Assembly (NCBI GenBank): GCA_004794655.1
Contig: SMMW01000519.1
Location: 62,001 to 126,000 of the forward strand
Length of the DNA: 64,000 bases
Direction of reading: 5' to 3'
DNA from: Marisa cornuarietis
Taxonomy: Eukaryota > Mollusca > Gastropoda > Architaenioglossa > Ampullariidae
This document shows positions 34,801 through 47,276 of this stretch, one piece after another. The notes below the pieces were generated by a model. It saw only the letters and a list, made by a program, of their open reading frames with translations, was not told the origin of the DNA and searched no databases. Every line of letters starts with the position of its first letter. Position 1 is the first letter of the stretch. Position numbers and translations under genes: made by a program.

Positions 34801-36540
34801 TTTATTATTATTATTATTTTTTGCTTTGTAGGGGATGTAGGGTCATTCTTATGTGCATGGAGAATGCGACAGAATGCTGGATTGCGACATCATTCTCGTC
34901 AATACTCAAACCAGTATTAATGGCGGCAGGTAGCTGGTCGAAGATTTTACAGTGCAGCTGAGTGAACCATATCTCAGGATTTCCAGTGCTTCTAAATCCA
35001 GACTGAACGAAAGGGATGACCTGCAGCTTTCTGTCCAGGGCAAAGGGGAGCTCTTCCTGGTGACCTTTCGCTGCTGCTGCCACTACCGAAGGTGTTGCCA
35101 CTTTAACATGTCAGCTGCCCTTTGTCAGCTAGCCACGTTTTGCTCAGAACGGTAATAGCTACTTTGTAGCCTTCAACCTCCAAGGCAACTAGTGTTATCC
35201 TCCTCTTATGTCCTCTCAAGCAGGGTTCGGAAATTCCATGATCCGATGGTGATTGCTGTCACCTCTTTCTTTCGTTTGGGCTGCTGTTGGGGATCCCCAC
35301 CACCCAGGATATCCTGGCTAGTGTGAAGGAAGCAGGCCAAGTTTAGGAGACAGCTAGCCCCTCTCTCAGACTACGGAGGTGAGCAGAGCGGTCCTAAACA
35401 GAGCTGCTTACTCAGGGGGATTAGGAGCTCCACTGCTGTTTCAGTCCAGTAGAGAGCTACCCTGTGTCATGACTCATGACCCTATGTCCTGAGCCGCTTG
35501 TGTGCAGGTTAGTGACTGCAGCTTGGGTATATCGGTATTTACTGGTTGGCGATTCCCCTATACTGGCCTATAGCCAAAGGTAATAAAGGTTCTACCGGGG
35601 AGGAGGCATGACTTGCGCTGGACTTGGGTGATAGTGAAGGACAGGTGCACGATGTCAGCCTCACTCTCGTCCTGGCCCAAGGGTCACGTGGCAAGACAAA
35701 GTCTACACAGCTAGAAACAAGGTCGGGATGCAGTGGATGACGAGAGTGTTTCACCCTGTCCTTTGTGCACTCCACAATGTACTGCTAGAGCCACCTTGTT
35801 GTCTGTTGAGCCAGTAACTTTCACACCGTCTGCCTGCTCAAGTCTTTGCATACCTTGGTAAACAGACCACAGACTCTGACATATCTGGGTAGACAGACTC
35901 TAACTTGTTCTCCTGAGGTTTGGTGTCCATCAGCTACCCTCCTCGGGTTTTTTACTTGCCTGACAGTGTACCAGGATAGTACCCAGTGTCACATGCAAAT
36001 ACCTTCTTGGGGGAACCAGTCAGTTATTGAACATGAGGACCAAAGACGTGAGCTGCCCTTGGGTCACAATAGGCTCCCACACCAGATAAGCTACCCACAT
36101 CTGCCCACCCCATACACTCCAACTGACAAGTAGTTATGCTGGTCCATTAGTATGACCAGTTTGACAGTGAAAATATCATCTTGTCTTGCACTAGTGTTAG
36201 GAAATTACCAGTTTGACGATGAAAATGTCATCAGCTGTAGGTTTTCTTCAGGAAAGATCACAGAACCTGAATTTAACAGTCCTTATCTACATTTTAACAG
36301 GTCAATTCAACATTTGTCATCCACATTTTAGCAGGTAAGTTCCAAAATAAAAAAATACCCCCTATTCCTGTAAGAAGCACATATATACACAAGGAACACA
36401 CACATTAACAAAAGGAACACATTTTTCAAACTCTGACACCAAAAACCGCACATTAGCAATGGTCTACAGCACTGACTTTAATAATAAATCATGCTTCATC
36501 ACATTTGCATATTACCACACTTGCATATAATGTAGACTTC
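34801..36540. other. Gene-free stretch, probably old repeat sequence
   Basis: No recognisable gene. It may include upstream parts of the LINE, but I could not identify endonuclease motifs. Confidence 0.35.
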
Positions 36541-36622
36541 ATTGCATTCCCAAGCTCAATTACATCACTTTCCATACCCAGCCCCACACACACTACAGCC
36601 TGTACCCCCCTGCCGTAGGCTA

Positions 36623-39600
36623 CTAGTGGTATTTCCCATGCCACTTGAAGTCATAAGGGCTAAGCCAGCTGTGGCAGCCCAGCATGTTTTTCTGGGCACA
36701 GTATTTGAAGGTGAAGATATTGACATTCATGGTCTCTAGTTTCATTTGTTCCTTGGCCTCTTCCTCCAGCATCTGGCGACTCACCACACGTGCCTTGAAT
36801 GGAAGAATGTGTGCCACTTGATGTAAGATGGGCTGTACCTCCTTAAACTCACATCTACCCCCCATCTCTACCACGATTCGTCCTGCACGCAGTGGAAAGA
36901 CATAGTGATCGATGGCCCCTTTGCCTCCACCCATACGATGACCTTGCCCTTTCTTAGTGACACTTTTCCATGGCTGGTCCACGCGCCAAATGGCAAACAT
37001 GCGTGACTCATCCATCTGGCGGTTGATCGTAAGACGAATCATCTCCAGGTGACCCCAGCGTAGTGATCCTCCACCTGTCGCCTGATGAGGTCAAAGCAAA
37101 GTTTGTGAGTGAAAGCATGAAAATGCGCCCCACCACTAGAATTATTTGATAATCAAATTATTTGTACCACCACTCGAGTCAGTCAGATTATCTCTACCCT
37201 CTGCACCACTAGAATCAGTCAAATTGTAAAATACTACCACTAGAGTAAGTCAAATTAGTTGTACCCTCTGCAGTTCAGCTGCTCAACTGCAGATGAATTA
37301 TTGGTTGCGTGACTGTGTGGGTGTATGATGTAGGTGTGCTTTAGGAATGGTTTAAGATATAAGACTGCGTGTTTGTGTGTTCTGCCATGCACTCCTTACC
37401 TTATCTTTGTCTTGTAATTAGCAATTGTTTTTGTGGGGTTTTTTAATAACTGAGCACACTTCCCAAGTTATAATTGCTCGTTGGCATTAATAAAGTTGGT
37501 CATCTGTTATTTGTCATTTGCATAATAAATAGACAACCGAAGTACTATGAATATGACAACTGGCTATCTCTGACCCTATACAAGTGGCATGCTGCCTTGA
37601 TATCAGCTTAATACAAGCAAAACTACATCGCAAATTGTCATTAACATGGCTGATATTGCTAAATTCATGGTCCTTGTATATCACAACTAAAGCCATTTAT
37701 GTAAGTAGACAAAGTACGGGTACAAAGCATGCATTGCATTGCCCATAAGAAAACTCGTATCATGAGAATGTTCCAAGTGGCATGCAAGCTGTAAGAGTGA
37801 TGTTAGAAGACTAACGCTGCTTGGAGATAAAATCAGCATGCACTCTGATACTTATTACTAAAGATTGATTCACACTAGGAGATTAGTACCCTCGCTAAAG
37901 TGATACAAGTTTAATATTTCTTTGGACTCTCAAAACATGCTCTATGTGGTAAGAAGATTACAACTTTGTTCTTTGAGAAAGCCTTCTTTTTCTTTAAATG
38001 TGTATCTTCATTCTATTGACACAAGGACATAAAGTATCTTAAAGGAAATTAGAACATTCCTTTGGACCAGAAAAGACACAAAAAGTACATGCTGTGGCTC
38101 AAAAGGAGAAGACCACATCTCCCTCCTGTCCACAGGAGGAAATAAGACCCACACCATGAACAAAAAGTTTCAGTGACAATAAGCATGTTTTTACTGCACT
38201 TAGGCAGTCAAGAGAAAACCAAAGAGATCGTACATAAGCTGATCAGAAGAGATAATAATAATAATACCATGGTTGAGATGAGAGGGCAGCAAGCAAACAA
38301 AAAAAAAAAAATAATAAAACCACAGCCCTATGACTAAAGGAGACTAGAGTTCATTCTCATGGGCTGGACCTGCATACTATAGTTACATAAGCCACTGAAT
38401 ACAACACTATAACAAAGGGGGACCTAGCATCATACACTCAATTTGGGACCTGCATACAGTAGTTATTTAAGCCACTGAATACAACACTATTACAAAGGGG
38501 GGACCTAGCAAGGGGCACTTAACTGGGACTTGGCACCATGCTACAAAAAATGTTAAGACTAAGAAATCTTCAATTCAGCATGGTCAGCTAGAACAAAAAA
38601 ATACAGCAATGTGTTAATTAGTCAAAAAAAAAAAAACACTTTTCAGTCTGTATAGGCAGAGTTGCAAAAGGAGATATTTTCTTGACATCTGACTGGATAT
38701 CAGAAAATATAAGATAATTTTTCCCCCTCCTCCACTTATTATTATACCCATCACAGTTTTCAAATATATGCATGCATATAAACATAAATACATATAGAGA
38801 CATAAATATAAAAAATCTATAAATATATTTGTATATTTAGCATCGTGAACATTACTTTACAGTCTTAAAATACAGTCAAAACATATATGTATACCTAAAC
38901 CATCTTGAAAAGTACCTTACAGTCTTAAAAGACAGTCAAAACATATACGTATACTCTTTAGTTAAATATTTATAAACATCAAAATTTTTCAATTAGCACA
39001 TAAACACTCTATATATTATTGCAACTCAACATATAACACACCTGAATGCCATACTCAGCATACTGCAGTTTATTGTGAATTAGCTCAGGGCCTCGCATAT
39101 CAAACAAGTCTTTCATCATTTTTGCTGGCTTTTGCTGAGGAGGCAGCTGTGGCACTTTGTCAAAATATCTCAGTTTTCTTCGCTCAGGAAATTCCACTCC
39201 TGTAATATGGTATCCCACAATGCAATACAGAGAATATGAAGAATTACGCTTGAAAAATCTTTGACATTTGATCTTGCACACTAAAAGCAGTAAAAAAAAA
39301 ACTTCAACACATGGAAAATGAAAAGAAAAAATAAGAGTTTCAATTCCTTCGTTAAAACTCCTTTTACTACAAACAAAATGTTTTATGGTTCAATCTTGTT
39401 ACAGCCAACTACAGCTGCAACACTCCTGGTCATTGTTATAAGTCAGCGTATTACCACTTTGTACACTTGTAACACTCCTGATCAGTGTCATGGCCTATGT
39501 ATTCACATGACCATTTTCTACAGTTGTAGCACTCCTGGTCATTGCCATAGGTCTGTATAATATCATTTACTTCCATTTTCTATAGATGTAACACTCGTGG

Positions 39601-42600
39601 TCAGTGTCATGAGTCTGTTTATTACCATTTTCTACAGTTGTAGCACTCCTGGTCATTGTTGCAAGTCTGCATATTACAAATTATTTTCCTTCTTGCTTGC
39701 TTGCTGTTATCATGTTAAAAACTATCCTTACCCTTGTAATCTGGTGGGATTTGAAGTTTCATGAAGGTAACACACTGCTGGTGACTGACACGAAAGCCTG
39801 CAAGGGATAAAATTACATCCAAGTAACAGAATTCACATATTCAAGTTTGCACTAAAGGCAGCAAGCAATGTTCAGTTTATGGTTGACTTTTAATTATCAT
39901 GTCTCACAGCTGTTACTCGTTATTAGTTCTCTGCAGTCTCCTCATTTGCAAAGAAACATATTTTTGATCCTTCTGCAGTCTACTGAATGTCCACAAAATT
40001 TATTATGAAGTGTTACATTCTACCGAATATCCACAAAATTTAGTAAGAAGTATTGATGAAAATATCTCACTAAGTGACAGCTTCTTCTTTTATAGCTTCA
40101 CATTTTTTCCCATTAACACCATCAACATAAATTTGGCTCCTTTGGTTCATGGACAGGATCAAAAACAGGTGGTTATTATACATATATGTGTGTGTAAGGG
40201 AGAGAAAGAGAGGCATTTACCATCCATAAAATGCTACGGGTTTTCATACCCCCAGTTAAAATTGTTGGAACTTTCTAGGCCCCTACCCCTCCTGTTAACA
40301 GGTTATGAGTTTTATCAACTCCACTGCAGAAAAAGTATACACCAGAATACTGTGTTAATATGTATTGATTCCTGATCTTATGTATGTAAATCTGTCACTA
40401 ACATCTGATAACCAGTAATGATATCACCTTTTATGTCTGGTTCATTACAAAATATCTGACACAATCAAACCTTTAACCTAAGCTTCTATACATAATACAT
40501 TTTCAGACCCCTGGAGCAAAACATTTCTTCATATGAGTGGAGCTCTCTAGAGTGATTTAGGCACATTTTTATGTGATGGAAAACATTGGCACCTGTGTGT
40601 GTGTGAGAGAGAGAGAGAGAAAGAGATAGTCCTGGAGACATGGGTCAATAAGACCTCCCTGGCAAGACTTTGCAGGTGAAGATGGTGTGTAGCAGTGCTT
40701 ACTAATAATAAGACCCCATTTATAGGGCACTTTCCCACCCCCTCAAACAAACATTACTTAATTTATTTATACAATGTGTGTGTACAGGTAAATGCACACC
40801 TATGATTGTGAGTTTACAGAGTTTGCCATCTTAATTGCTAATGACATTTATGATCCAAAATTTGTTTGCTCAACAGTTGGTGAAGTATTTTACTCAGACC
40901 ACTAAATATGTTCTTCAAACAAATCCATAAAAATACATTTTATACATACATTTACACATAAATACACATATTTTATTTTCTCTTTCATTCAGCCTATAAG
41001 AATTAAGTCATTGTGGTTAGACATTGTAAGGCCATCTAATATTATGAGCACAAAAACTTCAACAAAACATACAAGCCTGTCAGGACTAGTAAAATACAAA
41101 GCCTTGGAACTGAAATGTCAAAGTAAAGGCTTCCTGTAGCCTAGAAGTCATAGGACCAGTGAATGTGCCTCATTGTTTCTAAGAAACCACATGGAAGGTG
41201 AACACCAAATCTCTTTTTGTTGTCTTTACCTCCCCTGATAAATCATGCAGTCATTCCTGCAGAACAGTAGATGTAGATGTTTGTTCAGGGAAGTTTCCCA
41301 GCTACATGTCTAAGCAGGACTGAACCAGGGACCTGCTCCATAGTCAGGCACTCTTATCATGAGGAGATGATTGCCTCCCACTGTCATATAATTATTAATC
41401 AGGGAAGTGGATAGCCTGGTGGTTAGAACACTGGTGTCTAAACCCAAAGGCATGTGGTGCAGTGAACTTCTTCCAGTTCACCCAGCTGTTGGGAGTAGGT
41501 ACCTGACTCCAAAAAGGGTTGGAAAATATAAGACAGAGAGAGAGAGAGAGAAGACTGGAAGGAAAGATGGTCCCCACCCTAGCAAAAAGGCAAGACTGAG
41601 AAAAGAGCAATCCCTAACAACTCTCACTACCCAATGGCCAAATTCCTATGGTTCCACCTTGAGGTTTTCAATTAGTAATCACCAGTTTAGGTACTGCCAG
41701 TTAAATCTCAATAAATGCATTGCGTCAGCTTCTCCCTCAGTCCCATAGTCAATGTTTGCAAGCAGAATGGCTCATCCACTTTCCCTCAATTCTATACACG
41801 CAAGAAAGTCACTGCTCGTGATTGGTTAATGATTTATGTCATTCATGTACACCACACTGGAATAACTGATCCTGGAGTATCTTCAATACTAGTTTAGTTT
41901 GGTACATGCATGTATAATTATATTTGTGGCACTGGGAAACAGTTCTGACTGCCAAAAAATGCTGGTCCCATTACTACATTCCTAAAATAATGAAACCAAA
42001 AGTAAGTAAATAGTAAAAAAAAAAAGAAAAAGCTGTTTCTGGGTGGTGCTGCCATGCCAGATGGTGACAGAATGTCAGTACACTCGTGATCACTGGTAAA
42101 AGTGGACTAGAATGTCCCTTCAAATGCCAAACTTTTTCAGATGGCGTAGAAAGTAAAGTTGTTGCCGGGCCTTCTTAATGACAGACATCACATTGTTGTC
42201 CCAGGTAAAGTCACTGGAGAGCTAGTGATTCATAACACCTGCTCCATGGCCTCACAGTTTACAATAAGAGGCTCCACAAAGGCCTCCTTTCTTGCAAAAG
42301 TCATCATGTCCTCAGTCTTAGAAAAATTTAGATGCTGCCTATTTTTCACTGCACCACGCTGCCAGGTGATTTCACTCCTGGCGGTACGCAGATTCATCGT
42401 TGTTTGTGATTAAACCTTCAACCGTGGTGTCATCAGCAACTTTCACCATCCCGTTGGATCCGCGAGAGACAGTCAGTCCAGGAAGGAAGCGAGGACGCAA
42501 CCTTGAGGTGCGCCTGTACCGAGCACCAAGATATTGGATGGGCGATTATTTTCTCTCTCTCTCTAAGGGTTGTGCAAGATGAAGTCAGACTGCATGGGAG

Positions 42601-42753
42601 AGACTCGAGCAAAACCCGAGAGCTTATTCATTAGGCCTACTGTTTTCCTTAAAGACTTCGATTCTTCAAAAAAAGAAAAGAAAGCAAATAAACAAATTAC
42701 TCACGTCTGGGTATGTCGAGTAATTTTAGATGCGATCTGCAGCTCAAAGCCAT
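36623..42753 (-). CDS. MRPL16: Mitochondrial ribosomal protein L16 (uL16m), 4 exons
   Basis: A component of the large mitoribosomal subunit near the tRNA-binding region. Exons on minus: 42,753-42,705 ([19 protein letters not shown], a basic mitochondrial-targeting-like start), 39,797-39,732, 39,199-39,042, and 37,081-36,623 (stop TAG). All junctions are GT-AG and the phases add up to 243 residues, close to the usual length of about 250. Diagnostic blocks: [16 protein letters not shown] (about 56-71), [20 protein letters not shown] (94-113), MFAIWRV (119-125), [14 protein letters not shown] (138-151), [13 protein letters not shown], and a C-terminal [13 protein letters not shown]. Human MRPL16 has the same order (established knowledge). 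Introns hold a LINE fragment, SINEs and a ~64-bp tandem repeat. The start codon lies 261 bp from that of TPRKB, on the opposite strand. The 5' UTR and its possible extra exon are not determined. Confidence 0.95.
37085..39041. other. MRPL16 intron 3: short degenerate repeats only
   Basis: Contains about three ~50-bp degenerate repeats near 37,120-37,290 (ACCACTAGAATCAGTCAAAT words) and a two-copy ~85-bp repeat at 38,360-38,520 (GACCTGCATAC...GCCACTGAATACAACACTAT). No nested gene seen. Confidence 0.6.
39405..39680. repeat. ~64-bp degenerate tandem repeat in MRPL16 intron 2
   Basis: About four copies of a unit with TGTAGCACTCCTGGTCATTG and ATTACCATTTTCTACAGT. It lies in the intron between exons 2 and 3, near 39,200-39,731. 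Confidence 0.75.
41280..41395 (-). mobile_element. tRNA-derived SINE fragment (minus)
   Basis: On minus, GATAAGAGTGCCTGACTATGG and GGTCCCTGGTTCAGTCCTG look like a tRNA-type A box and B box (GGTTCAGTCC) about 30 bp apart. Located in MRPL16 intron 1. Confidence 0.5.
41400..41600 (+). mobile_element. tRNA-derived SINE (plus)
   Basis: GGATAGCCTGGTGGTTAGAA is a tRNA-like A-box region. It is followed by a body with CCAGTTCACCCAGCTGTTGG, GGTACCTGACTCC and a (GA)n tail at 41,535-41,552. Same head style as the copy at 51,960. Intronic in MRPL16. Confidence 0.6.
42015..42540 (-). pseudogene. Non-LTR reverse transcriptase fragment in MRPL16 intron 1
   Basis: On minus: [12 protein letters not shown] (about 42,425), a variant of the catalytic F/YADD motif, followed by [10 protein letters not shown] and LAAWCS. 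After breaks comes [20 protein letters not shown] (about 42,140-42,200), then HSVTIWHGS near 42,040. This order is a reverse-transcriptase palm-to-thumb segment of a CR1/Rex-like LINE. Stops and frameshifts abound. Confidence 0.75.
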
Positions 42754-43014
42754 TCCTGACCTTTCTGCTCTCCTGTGTTTATAATAATTATAGCTGAAGA
42801 TATTTTCTAATCCAAAGACGCGATGATCTCTGAATGTAAAGAGCAAATATTTAGTTTCGCATGAATAGAAACAGAAAACTCATTTCAAACAAACTACTTT
42901 CTGTACTTTTAGTATTAATTTTCAATGTTTACTGGAATCAGTAATTATTTAAATAAAGGAATATTGTTCCTAAATAAACTAAATATTTATAGCTCTACTT
43001 ATGAGATAAATAAT
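42754..43014. promoter_or_regulatory. Putative bidirectional promoter MRPL16 / TPRKB
   Basis: 261 bp separate the two divergent start codons. The interval is AT-rich, and I see no convincing TATA box at a fixed distance. If neither gene has a distant upstream noncoding exon, both must start here. Inference from gene arrangement only. Confidence 0.6.
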
Positions 43015-46000
43015 ATGGCGACCCAAACATACAAGCATGCGTTGTATCCTGATGTAACCATTTCCTTGGCGTTGTTTCGAAATGTTCGAAATACCAAAGA
43101 AATAAAGCAAGCCGTGATAAGTGGAAAGTTTGATGCATCTCTTCTAAAAGCGACAATGGTAAGATATAAAACTGTGATGACATTTTAATATGTAAAACTA
43201 AAAGGGAGCTGACGGATACCATAACGCAACTGTACGTGTGCATGATGGGCGGTACGACAGAACCTATCCAGTGAGTCACCTTAGATTTGAGGTATCCCCC
43301 GATGTATTTTTGTGACTACTCTTTGATTAAAAGCAGGGCAGAACTTTAATATACTATCCATTAGCTAATGGGAGAGCTGGACCAAATGCTGACTCGGCAT
43401 TATTAGGTACCAACTAACAATAAACTGTATGTACCAGACATAACTAATGGTAACCTATTTGTACAAGATAAAACTAACAACAGACTATTCGTACAAGATA
43501 TAACTGGTTCTGTGTTTTTTGACATTCAGGTGATGGATCCATTTTTGGTGATTGTGGCAGCTAATAAAGCTGTGCACTCTCAGAGACAAGGGAAGATGAC
43601 AACAAAAACAGTCCATTCGGAAATTCTTTTCAATCTGTCCCCAAGCAGAAAGGTAAAAGGTAAAAAAGGTTAACATTAATGGCTAAACTTCCACCGTTGG
43701 TCAGGAAAAAAAAATGGTTTGATCTGGGATAAGGGTCAGGCCAGATGGACACAGCGAAGCCTGACCATTAGAATAGCCAGCACTGTCAGCGACAGTAGTT
43801 GTCAACAGCCAAGATAGACACAATTAGCAAAGCCTGACCTCTAGGGTAAATGGCACTGACAGCGACAGTACTTGTCAGACCAGATGGACACAGCACAGCA
43901 TGACTGCTAGGGTAGCTGGCACTGTCAGTGCTCCTCACCTCCCTGCAGGGATTTGGTCTTTTTTTTCTCCCCCATTCTAAGGTAGAAGTTTGGCCTTGAA
44001 GAACAATTATCAAAAACATGTTCATATTTGTACTTGTACATTTCGAAGAATTGTAGTGGAGGTAGAGCAATCATGTCTTAAATGAAAGAAGGGGTTTGGC
44101 AATGAGTGAAGATGCCTGAAACTAGGATGCTGACTGCTACCCCTAACTACTCTGACTACTGTATTTACAGTGGATGTGATTACTGACTACTGTATTTATA
44201 GTAGATGTGATTACTAAACATCAGATTAAATGTCTAGCCCAAAACTTGGTGGTAAAGAGCTAGAATAAAATAAAAAAGATTTGCAAACTTTAAAGTCCAT
44301 TTAAGAAATAATTTTCATCAGTAATAATAACTGGCTCTCCTGCATCACACCTACAAATGATGATGATTCTGCTGGCATAATCAGTGTATTTAATAAAGGT
44401 GAATGAAGGCAGTTTTTAGCATGTGATCATGTTTAATGTTTTCATTCACTTCTGTAGGTGATTTGATATCTTTACTGTTTAACGAATTAGCTATGACCCT
44501 ATTTAGGGATGACTATTGTTACATCAGCAGAAAAACTGTCATGAAGTTATTGAGACTAAATCTCTGGAACTTGCGACTTGGCAGATGACAGTTTTATTTA
44601 ATGCTGTAGAGGAGGTGCTTGGTTGTGGGTAGGAGGTGTTAACTATAGAAGTCCTAGCAGTCTTATGACTGCTTGCTACATTTTGTAGTCTCATTCATAT
44701 ATGCATACCTACTTATTTACCTGCCTATCACACACACACACATGCCTACATGTATAGTCATCAATGAATTAGCCTAAAATGTTGTGAGATTTTGTTAATG
44801 CCTTTCATGACCCGGGGACTTTTCCTTCTTCTCACTCTATCATTTTCCACATTGTATGTACATTTTCAGTTATTTACTCATTTATTTTTTCTTTTTACAT
44901 TTCTTTCTACATTTTACTGTTTTTTTTCTTCTATCTTTCTCTCTACCTGCCTGTTGTTTATATTTTGGTCTTTGTACTGACCTTGTAGCTTCTATTGTAG
45001 CAAACAGGCATGTCTAACTGATGACTGTGGCGAAACTGCGGGGAGAAGGGTTGGGACTAAACCACTCGAGGGGAAAGGGGGACACCTTGCTGGCTCGCTT
45101 CACTCCCTGCTTTCACCCTGCCATGCCCTTTCACTCAAATTTCACATGTCCACACGCCTACACACAAATACTTTCCTTCCTCCGGCATGCACAACTTTGA
45201 CAGCACAGCTGTACAGCATAAAGCAAATTATTATTAACACACAATAAAGAAAAAAATAGCTGAATAGAAATCAGGATGGCTTAGCTTAGATACTAATAGG
45301 GTGGCCTGACAAAAGGCCGGCACAAAGCAATAATTATTAGAAAGTTAACACTGTCATATTTAAGTTATACATATAAAAGACACTTTCCTCACGCACGGGT
45401 GTTCTTGTGGCTTGGAGTTCAAACCAGGGCAACCGAATTCGCCCTCACGTCCCCAAGACGGGAACACTTGCCCAGCCTCGCATGCAGCGGAGAGTACTTC
45501 AGTGGCCCTGTGACTGACTGCCCCCTCGACAGCCACAGAACTGCATTGGCTCACACTAGCACCACTGGCACAGTCCCTGTTAGTCACTTACAGTTGGCCC
45601 CAGGCAGTAGCGATGATGATGGAGAAGGTGGGCCTTCCGACACACTTTCCCTAGCACGCTTGCACTGCTGCTCCCACTGGTTGCCCCAGGCAACGGACAG
45701 TAGTTGCTGCGAAGATCCTAGGTGACAGTTGTCTGGCACCAGCTCCGGATGACCAAGAAGTCCAAGGAAACACATATGAGGTATCCTGCTGGCCACTACC
45801 TTCGGCGGTTGCCCAGGCAACGGATGGTGGTGTTGCAGTTGCCAATCCATACGGTGTATCCCCTTCTTATCGTCTATGAGGACGGAGACCCTGGCCTCAC
45901 ACTTCACAGGTTCCAGACTGCAAGTCCCAGTAATAGCGCATTGCGTTCATGGGGAACGGGCCTCTCTTAGACACGCTTAATGCCTGCAGCTGCTACGGCA

Positions 46001-47276
46001 CTCAGAGACATTAGTTCCCGCTGGAGTGATGGGAAAAGGCCCTGACTACATCTCTACCCTTAACTATATACCCACCTAGCCATGTGATCCCCAGAAACAA
46101 ATCTACCCTGGCCTGACGCTATCGAGATGTTACTAAAGAAACTACAGTCTACCACGCTATACTCTGAAATCCCTAAGACCTACCCCCTATCCAAAGACCT
46201 AGATTGACCACATCCATCACCACGGCCTGTCAAGACATAAAAATGGACAGAAAGGCTTCCCTTTGCTGACCACTTTCGCTGACCGCTGTCCCCTATAATT
46301 ATCCTACCGGACTTCAGCCATGTTGTTCTGGCTTTGAACCAGGCTGGTTCATGACAATGACATTATTACTTCTTTAGTTTTACTTTATTATTAGAGCTTA
46401 TGATGTAGTGAACCTGAATGTCTAAATGGTGGCATGTTATTATTACTACATTTTTAGTTTTACTTTATTAGTATTAGAGCCTTTAATGTATCGGACAGGC
46501 ATGTCTGTATGACATTGTTCTTATTACTGCTTCTTTATTTTTACTTTATTTTTTATTATCATTAGATCTTCTAACATATTCAACAGTCATGCATAAATGA
46601 TGATATTGTTATAATAGCCACATATACTTCTTGGTTCTTATTTTTTTTTCTTTATTATTATTATTAGACTTTCTAATATGCTGGCCATGCATGTATAAAT
46701 GATAAAATTGTTATTACTTCTTTCTTTTTCTTCTTTATTTATGATTATTATTTGGCGGGCTTGTTTCAGATCACTGAGTCCTTTAGAAAGTTTGGAATTG
46801 CTGATGGAGATGAGTCCCTTCTGGTGGTGGCTGTCCAAAATGATCAGAGTGAAGAAACATGTAAGGCTCTTCAGAGCTTGCGGGAAACAGTGATTGGTGA
46901 TGAAGTGGGTATTGACGAGCTGCCATCATTAGCAGACATGAGTGAGATTGAAAAGGTAAGATGAGAAGAGGTCATACAGGGGAGTCAGCTAAATGGTAGC
47001 TTATAATACAAATATATTACGTGTACTATTTATTTGTATTATTAGGCAGTGCTAGAGGCCTGTAAGTACTATTTCTGTGGGGTATTAGGCAGTGCTACAG
47101 AAGAGGATATCATAGCTATAAGTTGAGCTTATTATCAACCACAGGCTGTAGCCCCATTATATGGCTGGAACTTGCTATGTTTTCAGGAATACAAGCTGGG
47201 AGACAGGGAGCTCTCTACTTGTTCAGCCCGGGATGCACTTGTATCAAGGATAGCTGCAAAAGACATAATTTCTTAG
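43015..47276 (+). CDS. TPRKB: TPRKB, Cgi121-family KEOPS/EKC subunit, 4 exons
   Basis: Partner of the kinase TP53RK (Bud32) in the KEOPS complex, which makes the t6A modification of ANN-decoding tRNAs. Exons on plus: 43,015-43,158; 43,530-43,652; 46,770-46,955; 47,187-47,276 (stop TAG). All are phase 0 with GT-AG introns, giving 180 residues against about 175 in human. Blocks: YPDVTISLALFRNVRN (11-26), MDPFLVIVAANKAVH (about 50-64), KTVHSEILFNLSPSRK (74-89), FRKFGI (about 94-99), and a C terminus EYKL...ALVSRIAAKDIIS matching the conserved last helix of the family. An in-frame upstream ATG at 42,925 would add 30 residues; the start at 43,015 fits the family better. Intron 2 is 3.1 kb and holds several degenerate tandem repeats. 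Confidence 0.94.
43405..43506. repeat. ~32-bp tandem repeat in TPRKB intron 1
   Basis: Three copies of ACTAACAATAAACTGTATGT-like units ending in GTACAAGATA, just upstream of exon 2. Confidence 0.65.
43735..43935. repeat. ~67-bp tandem repeat in TPRKB intron 2
   Basis: Three degenerate copies containing AGATGGACACAGC, AGCCTGACC and GGCACTGTCAGCGACAGTA. Confidence 0.75.
45680..45694. promoter_or_regulatory. X-box-like palindrome (RFX consensus)
   Basis: GTTGCCCCAGGCAAC fits the RFX X-box consensus (GTNRCC N0-3 RGYAAC) with a 3-bp spacer. It lies in TPRKB intron 2. A second one lies 128 bp to the right. Function not shown. Confidence 0.4.
45808..45821. promoter_or_regulatory. X-box-like palindrome (RFX consensus), second copy
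   Basis: GTTGCCCAGGCAAC is a canonical X-box with a 2-bp spacer. Both boxes sit in a GC-richer block (about 45,400-45,970). Confidence 0.42.
46345..46765. repeat. ~90-bp degenerate tandem repeat abutting the TPRKB exon 3 acceptor
   Basis: Four diverged copies of a unit with ATTACTTCTTTAGTTTTACTTTATTATTATTAGA-type T-rich sequence followed by CATGCATGTATAAATGA-type sequence. The last copy runs into the splice acceptor at 46,769, so repeat sequence supplies its pyrimidine-rich tract. Confidence 0.7.

Noticed and set aside
34814..35101. 95-residue minus-strand frame near the RTE-like LINE
   Set aside because: May be LINE-related, but no endonuclease or other motif was visible, so no call was made.
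42925..43014. Upstream in-frame ATG of TPRKB (30 extra residues)
   Set aside because: Extension is asparagine/leucine-rich and AT-rich like intergenic DNA; the ATG at 43,015 aligns with the family N terminus.
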